Positions 11,263 through 20,108 of a DNA stretch of 64,000 nt are shown here, piece by piece (within the stretch, counting starts at the first letter, position 1; every line of letters starts with the position of its first letter). The position numbers and the translations under genes are program-made. A model generated the notes under the pieces. It did no database searches, was not told where the DNA came from, and saw nothing but the letters and a program-made list of their open reading frames with translations. This DNA is from SLRI01 sp964402505 (GTDB taxonomy: Bacteria > Pseudomonadota > Alphaproteobacteria > Geminicoccales > Geminicoccaceae): assembly GCA_964402505.1 (NCBI GenBank), contig CAYOCP010000008.1, forward strand, positions 1 to 64,000, read 5' to 3'.

Positions 11263-11277
11263 TTAACTTTCGATGAA
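11263..11277. promoter_or_regulatory. CtrA-like box upstream of the GGDEF-EAL gene
   Basis: TTAA-N7-TGAA, seven of eight positions of the alphaproteobacterial CtrA consensus TTAA-N7-TTAA, located 40 bases upstream of the start codon in the gap after lolA. This is a weak, sequence-only match. Confidence 0.3.
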
Positions 11278-11295
11278 CCGGATGGGGCGGGCCCG

Positions 11296-11919
11296 TCAGT
11301 CGGGCAGGCCGTAGGTTCTCGGGCTGCGCCAGCGGAAGAGCTCGGGATCGAGCTTCTGGCCGGTCTCGACGTCCTGCAGCACGATCCGGGTCACGAGCCC
11401 CTGCGCATCGACCACCGACCAGCGGCGCAGCTCGAGCGGCCGGCGGGCGAAGACCAGCGTGACCGAGCCCTGGTCGGCCTCGCCCTTGCGGACGAGAGTG
11501 ACCGCCAGCTCGCCGGCCTGCTCCCGCACGTCCGTCACCTCGACGTCGCCGTCGAGCCGCACCCGGTCGTCGAGCAGGATGCCGAGCGGCGTCTGGCCGA
11601 TGGGGATGACGTTCACCTGGCCGATGCTGGCGTCGTAGAAGATGAGCCGCCAGTCGCCGGGCGCGATCAGGCGAATGCGCGATGGCGGGTCGTAGTCGAA
11701 GCGCAGCCGGCCGGGCCGCTGGATGTAGAGGCGGCCGCTGCTGAGGCTGCCGTCCGGCGCGATCTGCTCGAAGCGGGCGGCGAGCGTCCCGATGCCGTTC
11801 AGGTAGCGCTCGACATCGGCGAGCACCGAGCCTTGCGCCGCGAGCGCCCGGCCCAGCGTGAGCGCCGGAAACGTACCGGCGGCGAGCAGGAGGAAACGAC
11901 GGCGATCCGGCATCTGCAC
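11296..11919 (-). CDS. lolA: Outer-membrane lipoprotein carrier protein LolA
   Basis: A 207-residue periplasmic chaperone that carries lipoproteins from the inner membrane LolCDE complex to the outer membrane. The mature part matches LolA: ARFEQ near the start, GRLYIQRPGRLRFDY, then DGWRLIFYD-like DWRLIFYD and the late QDVETG region. The N-terminus MPDRRRFLLLAAGTF is an export signal with consecutive arginines, resembling a Tat signal, which is unusual for LolA, although Sec use is still possible. The start is GTG 11919 or ATG 11913; a GAGG site lies 4 or 10 bases upstream respectively. It directly follows ftsK, a common alphaproteobacterial order. Confidence 0.93.
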   Translation of the reverse strand: MQMPDRRRFLLLAAGTFPALTLGRALAAQGSVLADVERYLNGIGTLAARFEQIAPDGSLSSGRLYIQRPGRLRFDYDPPSRIRLIAPGDWRLIFYDASIGQVNVIPIGQTPLGILLDDRVRLDGDVEVTDVREQAGELAVTLVRKGEADQGSVTLVFARRPLELRRWSVVDAQGLVTRIVLQDVETGQKLDPELFRWRSPRTYGLPD

Positions 11920-11977
11920 GCAGCCTCGCTTTCGGAAGGTGGAAAAAGGGCCCTCTCGGGCGCCACGCCGGCAGCGC

Positions 11978-14545
11978 TCAGTCGTCGTCCTCGCGCGTCG
12001 GCTGGGTGCCGTCGAGGCCGCCCCGGCCCATCAGCACCTGACGCCGCCCGACATGGTCGGCCGCGGTGATGAGGCCGTCCTGCTCCATGCGCTCGATCAG
12101 CTTGGCGGCGCTGTTGTAGCCGATGCTGAGCTTGCGCTGCAGGTAGCTGGTCGACGCCTTGCCGTCGCGGGCCACGATCTGCACCGCCTGCTCGTAGACA
12201 TTGTCGCCCGTGGCTTCCGCCGCAAGGGGCGCGCCCTCCTCGGGGCCCGCGTCCAGCCCGGCGTTCTCCGCGGTCACCTCGTCGTGATAGTCGGGCTCGC
12301 CCTGCGACTTGAGGTGGGCCACCACCCGCTCGACCTCGCTGTCGGTGACGAGCGGGCCGTGGATTCGCATGATGCGGTCGCCCGGCATCAGGTAGAGCAT
12401 GTCGCCCTGGCCGAGCAATTGCTCGGCGCCGGGCTCGCCCATGATCGTCCGGCTGTCGATCTTGGAGCTCACGCGGAAGCTGATGCGCGACGGCAGGTTC
12501 GCCTTGATGACGCCGGTCAGCACGTCGACCGACGGTCTCTGGGTCGCGACGATCAGATGGACGCCGGCGGCGCGCGCCTTCTGCGAGAGACGCTGGATGG
12601 CGTGCTCGATCTCCTTGCCGGCGGTCAGCATGAGGTCGGCCACCTCGTCGACGATGACGACGATGAGCGGCAAGGGCGTCATGTCGATCGGCTGATCCTC
12701 GATGATCGGCTGCCCCGTGCCGGCCTCGAAGCCGGTGCGCACGCGGCGGGTCAGCGCCTCGCCGCGCGCCCGCGCCTGCTCGATGCGGCGGTTGAAGGCG
12801 AAGATGTCCCGCACCCCCAGATGCGACATGAGCCGGTAGCGCTCGTCCATCTGGCGGACGGCCCATTTGAGCGCCACCACCGCCTTGTGCGGCTCTGTGA
12901 CCACCGGCGCCAGGAGGTGCGGAATGTCCTCGTAGACCGAGAGCTCGATGACCTTGGGGTCGATCATGATGATCCGGCACTGCTCCGGGGTCAGCCGGTA
13001 GAGCAGGGAGAGGATCATCGCGTTGATGGCGACCGACTTGCCCGAGCCCGTGGTGCCGGCGATCAGGAGATGCGGCATCCGGGCGAGATCGACGATGATC
13101 GGGTTGCCGGAGATGTCCTTGCCGAGCGCCAAGGCGAGGCGCGCCTCGCTCCGGGCGAAGGTGTCGGACTGCAGGAGCGAGCGGAGATAGACGGTCTCGC
13201 GCGCCTCGTTGGGCAGCTCGATGCCGATCACGTTGCGGCCCGGCACCACGGCGACGCGGACCGAGAGCGCGCAGAGCGAGCGGGCGATGTCGTCGGCGAG
13301 GCTGATGACCCGCGCGGCCCGGGTGCCCGGGGCCGGCTCGAGCTCGAAGAGGGTCACGACCGGGCCCGGCTTGGCGTCGATGATCTCGCCGCGCACCCCG
13401 AAATCGTCGAGCACGCTCTCGAGCCGTCGCGACACCTCGTCGAGCTGCGCCTTGCCGGGGCCGGGTCGGGCGCCGGGCCGAGCGGCACCCAGCATGTCGA
13501 GCGACGGCAGGACGAAGCCACCGAGCGGCAGGCTCGCCTGGGTCGGCGGCGCACCGGCCGGCTGCCGCGCCGTGCCACCGGACGAGCGCGCATGCTCGAG
13601 CAAGGTCGGGGCCTGGCGGGACCTTTCGCCCGGGACGGGCGACGCCTCCGCCTCGTCCGGTGCCACGGGCCGCAATCGCGGGCGCGGCCGGCGGCGCGCC
13701 GGAACGGGCTCGGCCGCCGGCTCCTCGGGCAGGAGCTCGCCTTCGGCGCCGCCGAACAGGCGGTCGCCGATGCGGGCGAACATGTGCGCGAGGCCCCCCG
13801 GCCGCGGCTGGATCGGCCCGGCGTCCGAAAGGGTCTCATCGGGCAGGTCCGGCGCCGCGACCGGGCCCGCGTCCTGCTGCTCGCTGCCATCCGCCGCCGC
13901 CAGGCGCAAGCGCCGGCTGCGCCGGCTCTCCTCGAGCGCCCGGCCGGAATAGGCGGTGCCCGCCTGGGCGGCGTCGCCGACCCGGCGACCCAGCCAGAGC
14001 GAGCCGCGCCCGATCCGGGCGAGCGCCCAGGCACCCTCGCCCCAGCGCAGGCCCAGGGCCAGGACGCCGAGGGCGAGGGCGGCACCACCGGTGAGCCAGC
14101 CATAGAGGTCGCCCGGCAGACGGCGGGACAGATAGAGGAACTCGAAATCGCCGACGATGCCGCCGAGACCGGTGCGGAACGGCCATTCGACGGCCGCGGG
14201 ATCGGGCAGGCCGGCGAGAAAGGCGGCGGTCGCGAGAAGCGCCAGGGGAAGCGAGACGACCGGCAGCCAGGGCTGGGCGACACTGCGGTTGGCGGCCATC
14301 CTGCCCCCCCAGAAGAGGGCGACCAGCGGCACCAGCCAGATCGCCCGCCCGAAGGTCTGGAAAAGGAGATCGGCGAGGACGGCGCCGGCCGCACCGGCGG
14401 GATTGCGCACGGCCTCCCCGGTCGCCTGGTTCAGCGAGGGATCCTCGGGATGGAACCCGAGGAGCGCCAGGGTGAGGAAGCCGGCGAGCACCAGAAGCGC
14501 CAGACCGGCGGTGCGCCGTCCGAAGCCTCTCAACCATTCGCTCAT
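11978..14545 (-). CDS. ftsK: DNA translocase FtsK
   Basis: An 855-residue septal ATPase that pumps chromosome ends through the closing septum and activates dimer resolution at dif. The N-terminal ~180 residues hold about four membrane helices. A proline/arginine-rich linker follows, then the RecA-like motor with Walker A GTTGSGKS near residue 498, Walker B LIVVIVDEVADLM and IVATQRPS. The last ~65 residues form the DNA-reading gamma winged helix (DGKASTSYLQRKL...AAKLIERME...GLI). I chose ATG 14545, four bases after GGAG; ATG 14584 and TTG 14590 in the same frame have weaker sites. The linker is short compared with E. coli FtsK. Confidence 0.97.
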   Translation of the reverse strand: MSEWLRGFGRRTAGLALLVLAGFLTLALLGFHPEDPSLNQATGEAVRNPAGAAGAVLADLLFQTFGRAIWLVPLVALFWGGRMAANRSVAQPWLPVVSLPLALLATAAFLAGLPDPAAVEWPFRTGLGGIVGDFEFLYLSRRLPGDLYGWLTGGAALALGVLALGLRWGEGAWALARIGRGSLWLGRRVGDAAQAGTAYSGRALEESRRSRRLRLAAADGSEQQDAGPVAAPDLPDETLSDAGPIQPRPGGLAHMFARIGDRLFGGAEGELLPEEPAAEPVPARRRPRPRLRPVAPDEAEASPVPGERSRQAPTLLEHARSSGGTARQPAGAPPTQASLPLGGFVLPSLDMLGAARPGARPGPGKAQLDEVSRRLESVLDDFGVRGEIIDAKPGPVVTLFELEPAPGTRAARVISLADDIARSLCALSVRVAVVPGRNVIGIELPNEARETVYLRSLLQSDTFARSEARLALALGKDISGNPIIVDLARMPHLLIAGTTGSGKSVAINAMILSLLYRLTPEQCRIIMIDPKVIELSVYEDIPHLLAPVVTEPHKAVVALKWAVRQMDERYRLMSHLGVRDIFAFNRRIEQARARGEALTRRVRTGFEAGTGQPIIEDQPIDMTPLPLIVVIVDEVADLMLTAGKEIEHAIQRLSQKARAAGVHLIVATQRPSVDVLTGVIKANLPSRISFRVSSKIDSRTIMGEPGAEQLLGQGDMLYLMPGDRIMRIHGPLVTDSEVERVVAHLKSQGEPDYHDEVTAENAGLDAGPEEGAPLAAEATGDNVYEQAVQIVARDGKASTSYLQRKLSIGYNSAAKLIERMEQDGLITAADHVGRRQVLMGRGGLDGTQPTREDDD

Positions 14546-14619
14546 CTGGCTCCGCTCTTCGCTTCCGAAATAGGATGTCGCCATGCGCAATGTTCTCTCT
14601 GCCGCGAAAGGCCGCGATT

Positions 14620-15834
14620 TCAGCCGATGACGGCCCGAAGCCGATCGAGGGCCGGCTCGAGCGACTCGGGCTCGTGGACGAGGGCGACGCGCAGGTAGCG
14701 CGCGCCGGGATCGTGGGCCGGATCGGCGACGGTCCCGCCGGCGCCGCCCGAGGCTGTCAGGAAGGCGCCCGGCAGCGCCTTGAGATGCGCCCGGCGCCAG
14801 AGCTCGACCGCGGCCGCCTCGCCGTCGCCGACGTCGAGCCAGAGGAAGAAGCTGCCCGGCGGCCGGTAGAAGCCGGCCCGGCCGGCCAGCGCCGCCTCGG
14901 CCAGATCGAGCTTCCTGCGATAGGCCGCCCGATTGACGAGAACATGCGCATCATCGTCCCAGAGCGCTGCCGCGGCGGCAAGGACCGGCAGCGGCTGGAC
15001 GGCGGCACCATAGGCACGCAGACGCAGGAAATGCGCGAGGAAGTCGGGATCGCCGGCGATGAAGCCGCTGCGCAGCCCGGCGGCACTGGACCGCTTGGAG
15101 AGCGAGTGCATGACCACGAGGTGATCGAGCGAGCCGCCTCGGGCCGCGGCCACCTCGAGCGCACTCGGCGGTGGCTCCGCGTCGAAAATCTCGGCATAGC
15201 ATTCGTCGACCACGAGGATGAAGTCGTGGCGGCGGGCGAGCTCGAGCGCCCGCGCCAGATAGGCGCGATCGGCGACCACGCCCTGCGGGTTGGCCGGCGA
15301 GCAGAGATAGCAGATCGAGGCCCGCGCCAGATCCGGCTCGGCTATGGCGTCGAGATCGGGCAGAAAGCCGGTCGAGGCCAAAGCCGGCATCAGCACCGGC
15401 TCCGCTCCGGCGAGCACGGCGGCCCCGAGATAGACCGAGTAGAGCGGATTGGGCACGAGAGCCGCCGGTCGGCGACCTGTCTCCTTCGGATCGGTCGCGG
15501 CGGCGGCGACGAGAAAGAGCGCTTCCTTCGTGCCGGCCACCGGCAGGACATGGCGATCCGGCTCGAGCCAGCCTTCGGGCAGCGCGAAGCGGCGCTTCAG
15601 CCAGTTGGCGGCGGCAGCGCGGAAGGCCGGTGTGCCGGCGGGCGGCGGGTAGCGGTTCCAGAGCTCGGCATGGGCGGCGAGCGTGGCGGCGAGCAAGGGC
15701 GGCGGCGCATGCTGCGGCTCGCCGATCGCGAGATCCGCGAGCGGCATGTCCGCTGGCGGATCGCTGGCGGCGACGAGAGCGGCGAGCCGGCGGAAGGGAA
15801 AGTCGCTGAGCGCCCTGAAGCGCTGATTCCACAT
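14620..15834 (-). CDS. Class I/II aminotransferase, succinyldiaminopimelate transaminase (DapC)-like
   Basis: 404 residues with the fold-type I pyridoxal-phosphate pattern: the GEPQHAPPP substrate loop, AGTKEALF, CSPANPQG with the Asn contact, VVDECYAEIF, and the Schiff-base lysine in SLSKRS near residue 246. The N-terminal MWNQRF..L..FPF and the proline-rich YPPPAGTPAFR are characteristic of the DapC branch, which makes N-succinyl-L,L-diaminopimelate for lysine and peptidoglycan. Related aminotransferases of other specificity cannot be excluded. The order aminotransferase-ftsK-lolA is common in alphaproteobacteria, and the 74-base gap to ftsK suggests co-transcription. Confidence 0.88.
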   Translation of the reverse strand: MWNQRFRALSDFPFRRLAALVAASDPPADMPLADLAIGEPQHAPPPLLAATLAAHAELWNRYPPPAGTPAFRAAAANWLKRRFALPEGWLEPDRHVLPVAGTKEALFLVAAAATDPKETGRRPAALVPNPLYSVYLGAAVLAGAEPVLMPALASTGFLPDLDAIAEPDLARASICYLCSPANPQGVVADRAYLARALELARRHDFILVVDECYAEIFDAEPPPSALEVAAARGGSLDHLVVMHSLSKRSSAAGLRSGFIAGDPDFLAHFLRLRAYGAAVQPLPVLAAAAALWDDDAHVLVNRAAYRRKLDLAEAALAGRAGFYRPPGSFFLWLDVGDGEAAAVELWRRAHLKALPGAFLTASGGAGGTVADPAHDPGARYLRVALVHEPESLEPALDRLRAVIG

Positions 15835-15948
15835 GATCTCGGTTCTTGCCCGCCTGTCCGGCCCGGCGCTTCGGGGCCGCCGGACGTGTCTCTGGATACG
15901 CTGCTGATGTGCCTCGTCCGCATGGATTCGGACACGGCTTGGACCCGC

Positions 15949-15977
15949 ACCTTAACACTCAGAGGCAACAGCTTCAA
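15949..15977 (-). promoter_or_regulatory. Weak candidate promoter for the aminotransferase-ftsK unit
   Basis: On the minus strand, TTGAAG (15977-15972) and TAAGGT (15954-15949) are 17 bases apart, about 115 bases before the start codon. The -10 is poor. The remaining 268-base divergent gap (15835-16102) shows nothing else that I recognise. Confidence 0.25.
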
Positions 15978-16102
15978 CTTGCGTATGATTCCGTTGCACG
16001 ATTTGCCCTGCCGGTGGCGTGGGCCTCGGCACCGGATGACGACCGCCGCCGAACGCGCTAGCATGGCCGGGTCAGTGGAGGGACTGCCGCTTCGAGGGTC
16101 GA

Positions 16103-16600
16103 ATGCGCGTCGTCTTGATCGTTCTTTTCGTTCTTCTCGCCGGGCCGGCCGCGCGTGCGGAGCTGCCCGAGGGTCTCGACGGCTACTGGCGCGGCAGCGT
16201 TCTCGACGAGGGTGCCGAGCTGCCCGTCGATCTTCGCCTGAGGAACAGCCGCGATGGCTTCGAGATGGCGATCACCCTGCCCCGGACCACGCCGCTCAAG
16301 GCATCGATGGTGCCGGCGGCGGCACCCGACGTGTTCCAGGAGGCGGCGTCGGGCGGGCTCCTCGGGTTCTTCAACGGCGACGACGACCGCTCGGTGCTGG
16401 ATGGCCGCCCGCTGATCTGGGCGCGACGGACCGAGGGGGGAATCATCGCCTATCGGCTGCAGATCGCCCAGGACGGCGGCTCGGAGCTGCTGCGTATCGC
16501 CCTCACGCCCAGGGCCGAGGCGCTCGAGGTCATGCTCGAGCGGCGCCTCGACGGCGTGCGGCAGCCGGATCTGCACGGTTCCCTGGACAGGCGGGAGTGA
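16103..16600 (+). CDS. Exported protein of unknown function (165 aa)
   Basis: A signal peptide (MRVVLIVLFVLLAGPAARA) is followed by ~145 residues beginning LPEGLDGYWRGS, which resembles the start of small lipocalin-like or beta-barrel periplasmic proteins that bind or sense ligands. I recognise no catalytic motif and cannot name a family with confidence. GAGGG lies four bases before the ATG. The next gene starts five bases after its stop, so the two exported proteins and the TAXI protein behind them probably form one operon. Confidence 0.8.
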   Translation: MRVVLIVLFVLLAGPAARAELPEGLDGYWRGSVLDEGAELPVDLRLRNSRDGFEMAITLPRTTPLKASMVPAAAPDVFQEAASGGLLGFFNGDDDRSVLDGRPLIWARRTEGGIIAYRLQIAQDGGSELLRIALTPRAEALEVMLERRLDGVRQPDLHGSLDRRE

Positions 16601-16604
16601 ACCC

Positions 16605-17168
16605 TTGAACCGGATTCGCGCACCCCTCGTCCTGGCCCTGCTGCTCTGGCTTCCGGCCTTTGCCGGTGCCGCCTCGGCCCAGTCGCTCAGCGATTATTTC
16701 GGCGCCTTCGTCGGCCGCGCGGAGGTCCGGGACACGGGCGAGGGCGTGGTCGAGACCCGCGATATGGACATCGAGATCGCGCCTTTCGGCCGCAAGGGAT
16801 TTCGCGTGCGCTGGACCAATGTCACGCTGGTCGACGGCCGGCGCGACGTGCCGGGCGTCAAGCGCCGGGTCAACGAGGTGATCTTCGAGCCGCGCGACGA
16901 TTCCGCTCTCTTCGTCGAGGCTTCGATCACCAATCCCTTCCAGCGGCAGGAAGTGGTGTCGCCCATGGCCGGGGCCCCGGTTCGCTGGGCGAAGCTGGAC
17001 GGGCGCGGCCTGCACGTCTTCTCCTTCGCCATTCTCGAGGATGGCCGCTACGAGCTCCAGACCTACACCCGCCGGCTGGTCGACGACGGGCTCGAGCTGA
17101 TCTTCGAGCGCGTCGTCGACGGCGAGACGCTGAGGCGCATCAATGGCCGGGCCGTCCGTGCGGAGTGA
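16605..17168 (+). CDS. Exported protein of unknown function (187 aa)
   Basis: A signal peptide of about 25 residues (LVLALLLWLPAFAGAASAQ) precedes a domain starting LSDYFGAFVGRAEV, rich in alternating strands (GFRVRWTNVTLVDG, LHVFSFAILEDGRYELQTY), which suggests a beta-barrel or beta-sandwich. No catalytic motif is visible. The TTG start at 16605 has a GGGAG site seven bases upstream that overlaps the end of the preceding gene. Its last 26 bases overlap the start of the TAXI gene in another frame, so translation of the two is probably coupled. Confidence 0.8.
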   Translation: MNRIRAPLVLALLLWLPAFAGAASAQSLSDYFGAFVGRAEVRDTGEGVVETRDMDIEIAPFGRKGFRVRWTNVTLVDGRRDVPGVKRRVNEVIFEPRDDSALFVEASITNPFQRQEVVSPMAGAPVRWAKLDGRGLHVFSFAILEDGRYELQTYTRRLVDDGLELIFERVVDGETLRRINGRAVRAE

Positions 17169-18174
17169 CCGGCGGCGGCTGCTCGGCGGCATCGCGGCGC
17201 TGGCCGGTCTCGGTTCCATGCCGGCCCTGGCCGAGGACGTGCACCTCTTCCGCATCGCCTCGGGCGGCATCGCCGGCACCTATTACCCGATCGGCGGGCT
17301 GATCGCGGCGATCATCAGCCAGCCCACCGGTGCGCGAAGCTGCGAGGCCGGCGGCTCGTGCGGGGTTCCCGGGCTCATCGCCATCGTCCAGTCCTCGAAC
17401 GGCTCGGTCGACAATATCGAGAGCATCGTCGACGGCCGGGTCGAGAGCGGCTTCGTGCAGAGCGATGTCGCCTATTTCGCCTATACCGGAACCGGCGCCT
17501 TCGCCGGCCAGAAGCCGCTCCAGAGCCTGCGTCTCATCGCCAGCCTGTATGTGGAGAGCCTGCATCTGGTCGTGGCGGCGGAAAGCGGCATCAAGAGCAT
17601 CAACGACCTGCGCAGCCGCCGGGTCAGCCTCGACAGCATGGGCTCGGGGACGCAGGTCGACGCGCTGCTGCTGCTGCAGGGCCACGGCCTCACCACCGAC
17701 GACTTCGTCGCCTACCACGCCAAGCCCGAGCAGGCGGTCCGCCTGATGGCCCAGGGCGCCCTCGATGCCTTCTTCATCGTCGCCGGCTATCCGACGCCTT
17801 CGGTCGTGGAGGCGACGAGCGATCTCGGCGCGGGGCTGGTGCCCGTCGACGGCGATGCCGCGGCCGCCTTGATCGAGACCTACCCTTTCTTCTCGAGGAA
17901 CCTGATCCCGGGTGACGTCTATGCCGGGGTCGGGCCGACGCCGACGCTCGGCGTGGTCGCCCAGTGGCTGGTGGACGCCCGGCTCGACGAGGAGCTGATC
18001 TACGAGATCTGCCGCGCCCTCTGGCACCCCTCGGCACGGGCCCTGCTGGATGCCGGCCACGCGAAGGGCAGACAGATCACGCTCGACACGGCACTCGAGG
18101 GTGCCGCCATCCCGCTGCATCCGGGTGCGGCGCGCTACTATCGGGAAGTCGGGCTGCTGCCGGCGGGGGGCTGA
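17143..18174 (+). CDS. TAXI-family TRAP substrate-binding protein (orphan)
   Basis: 343 residues. The N-terminal RSDRRRLLGGIAALAG resembles a Tat export signal. The mature protein has the TAXI signature FRIASGGIAGTYYPIGG, then QSSNGSVDN, ESGFVQSDVAYFAYTGTG and SLDSMGSGT. Two cysteines in SCEAGGSCG may form a disulfide. TAXI proteins usually feed a fused DctQM permease, but none is encoded within 16 kb on either side; the nearest TRAP permease, at 1.7-3.6 kb, already has its own DctP partner. It may work with a distant permease or as a ligand sensor together with the two unknown exported proteins. The gene overlaps the preceding one by 26 bases. Confidence 0.9.
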   Translation: MAGPSVRSDRRRLLGGIAALAGLGSMPALAEDVHLFRIASGGIAGTYYPIGGLIAAIISQPTGARSCEAGGSCGVPGLIAIVQSSNGSVDNIESIVDGRVESGFVQSDVAYFAYTGTGAFAGQKPLQSLRLIASLYVESLHLVVAAESGIKSINDLRSRRVSLDSMGSGTQVDALLLLQGHGLTTDDFVAYHAKPEQAVRLMAQGALDAFFIVAGYPTPSVVEATSDLGAGLVPVDGDAAAALIETYPFFSRNLIPGDVYAGVGPTPTLGVVAQWLVDARLDEELIYEICRALWHPSARALLDAGHAKGRQITLDTALEGAAIPLHPGAARYYREVGLLPAGG

Positions 18175-18198
18175 TCGGCCGGCCGGCGAGCCTCTGGA

Positions 18199-18963
18199 TC
18201 AGCGAAGAGCGATGGCGGCCGCCTGCAGGCCGAAATGCCGCTGCCCGTTCAGCGTGGTTCGGCGATAGCTGAAGAATTCGTCCTCTCTGGCGAAGGTATC
18301 GAGCTCGAGCCGCTCGATCGTCTCGACACCGAGCCTTCGGAGGCGGTCGGCGCAGTAGCCGGCGAGATCGAAATGGCGCTTTCCGTGTGCGGTTGCGCGA
18401 AAGAAGACGCCGTTAGCGGGCTCGGCCTCGAGGAAGGCCGCCTCGAACTCGGCGCCGACCTCGTAGGATTCGACGGCGATGCAGGGGCCGATTGCGGCGA
18501 CCGTCGCTCGCGGTGAAGCTCCGAGGCGGCGCATCGCGGCCACGCTCGCATCCAGGATGCCGTCCTTGGCCCCGCGCCAGCCGGCATGGGCGGCGGCGAC
18601 GACGCCGGCGCCGCGATCGGCGAGGAGCACGGGAGCGCAATCCGCGGTGGTGACGCCGAGGACGAGGCCCCGGGTCGTCGTCGCCAGGGCGTCGGCCTCG
18701 GGCGGGGCGAAGGGATCGAAGGCGCCGTCGGCGACGTGGCAGCAGGTGCCGTGGACCTGGCGGGCGATCAAGAGCGGCCGATCGGCCAATCCGAGCGCTT
18801 CCGCCACGCGAAGACGGTTCTGAAGCGCGTTCTCCACGGCATCCGCGTTGCGAAGGGAGACGTTGAGGCTGGCGAAAGGCCCGTCGCTGACGCCACCCCG
18901 CCGGCCGAAGAAGCCGTGGGCGATGCCATCGAGCCGGCCGAGAGCCGATGCCGTGACCCTCAT
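18199..18963 (-). CDS. pgeF: Peptidoglycan editing factor PgeF (YfiH/laccase-domain family)
   Basis: 254 residues with the full set of family motifs: HGFFGRRGGVS, RQVHG, TTADCAPVLL, HAGWRG and IGPCI. The His/Cys residues in these form the zinc site. The family was once called multicopper polyphenol oxidase; members act on purine nucleosides, and in E. coli PgeF removes wrong amino acids from peptidoglycan precursors. The ATG at 18963 overlaps the stop of the methyltransferase (ATGA), so it is the last gene of an lgt-methyltransferase-pgeF unit. It converges on the TAXI gene. Confidence 0.95.
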   Translation of the reverse strand: MRVTASALGRLDGIAHGFFGRRGGVSDGPFASLNVSLRNADAVENALQNRLRVAEALGLADRPLLIARQVHGTCCHVADGAFDPFAPPEADALATTTRGLVLGVTTADCAPVLLADRGAGVVAAAHAGWRGAKDGILDASVAAMRRLGASPRATVAAIGPCIAVESYEVGAEFEAAFLEAEPANGVFFRATAHGKRHFDLAGYCADRLRRLGVETIERLELDTFAREDEFFSYRRTTLNGQRHFGLQAAAIALR

Positions 18964-20108
18964 GCTCCCCCGGCTCTCGATGAATGAATTTCGGTCGCAA
19001 GGAAGCCCGCGGGCGGTGCGCCGCCCCAGCCGTCGATGGCGAGGACCTTGAAGAGCTCACCCATGGCCGCAGGCTCCGTCAGCCTCAGGTGGCCGCGGCG
19101 CAGCCTCGCCGCCTCGTCGGCCGAGGCATGGGCGAGCAGGCGCTCGAGCCGCAGATCGATGCCGAGCCGTTCGAGGAAGACCGCCTGCGGCACCGGCCCG
19201 AAGACGGCGAGGCCCGCTTCGGTGGCGATTCGCGCCAATGGGCCGAAGGCCACACGGGACGAGAGATCGACCTCCCCCGGCCGGGTCAGCGGATCGATCT
19301 TCCTGTGCCGGCTGACGGCCTGCAACGTGCTGCCGGGCGCGGGATCGAGATCACCATAGTCGACGATCCATGCCTGGCCGCCCTGGCCGGCGAGACGCAG
19401 GGCGAGCTCCGCCACCGCCGCCTCCCGCGCCGGGCTGAGCTCCAGAACACTCCCGATTGCCGCTTCGGGCAGGCGCGGCGAGAGCGGCGACCTTCCGGGC
19501 GACGGGCCGAAGGCGAGCCTTCCCCCGGCATCGAGGCCGAGGCGGATCTCGTGCCAGCCGCCCTCGAGACGGATGAGCTGGCGGATCGGCAGGGCATCGA
19601 GGAACTCGTTGGCGATCACGAGCAAGGGCCGGTCCTTCGGCACACCGGCGAGCGCGTCGTGCCAGCTCGGTCGGTGGATGGCCCGCAGACGCTCGGCCTG
19701 CCGGCTCCTCAGGATCGGGCTCGTCTCGACCAGATGCACGTCGAGGGCGGCATGAAAACCCGGCACCCCGGCCGTGGCCCGCCAGAGATCGGCCATGAGC
19801 GTGCCGTTGCCGGGGCCGAGCTCGACCAGGTGAGCGGGCGGCCCACCCGCCGCCTGCCACGCCGTTGCCAGCGCCACGCCGAGCATCTCGCCGAAGAGCT
19901 GCGAGGCCTCGGGGGCCGTCACGAAATCGCCCTCCGCTCCGAGCGCCGCATGCGCCGTGTAGTAGCCCTGCGTCGGATGGCCGAGGGCGAGCGCCACGAA
20001 GGTCGCGACGTCGATCGGCCCGTGCGCCTCGATCAACCGCCCGAGCTCCCGGCCGAGCGCGCTCTCCGGGTCGCCCGCACCGACCGGGGCCGCCGCACCG
20101 GGTCTCAC
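18960..20108 (-). CDS. Class I SAM-dependent methyltransferase, MidA/NDUFAF7 family
   Basis: 382 residues. ALGHPTQGYYTAH, GDFVTAPEASQLFGEM, then SAM motif I VELGPGNGT at residues 95-103, and ANEFLDALPI are characteristic of the NDUFAF7/MidA family. The human member dimethylates an arginine of the complex I subunit NDUFS2. A role in complex I assembly here is inference. The start is GTG 20108, sharing the tetramer GTGA with the lgt stop; the frame is open further upstream, but that region is lgt in another frame. It ends in ATGA overlap with pgeF. Confidence 0.9.
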   Translation of the reverse strand: MRPGAAAPVGAGDPESALGRELGRLIEAHGPIDVATFVALALGHPTQGYYTAHAALGAEGDFVTAPEASQLFGEMLGVALATAWQAAGGPPAHLVELGPGNGTLMADLWRATAGVPGFHAALDVHLVETSPILRSRQAERLRAIHRPSWHDALAGVPKDRPLLVIANEFLDALPIRQLIRLEGGWHEIRLGLDAGGRLAFGPSPGRSPLSPRLPEAAIGSVLELSPAREAAVAELALRLAGQGGQAWIVDYGDLDPAPGSTLQAVSRHRKIDPLTRPGEVDLSSRVAFGPLARIATEAGLAVFGPVPQAVFLERLGIDLRLERLLAHASADEAARLRRGHLRLTEPAAMGELFKVLAIDGWGGAPPAGFLATEIHSSRAGGA

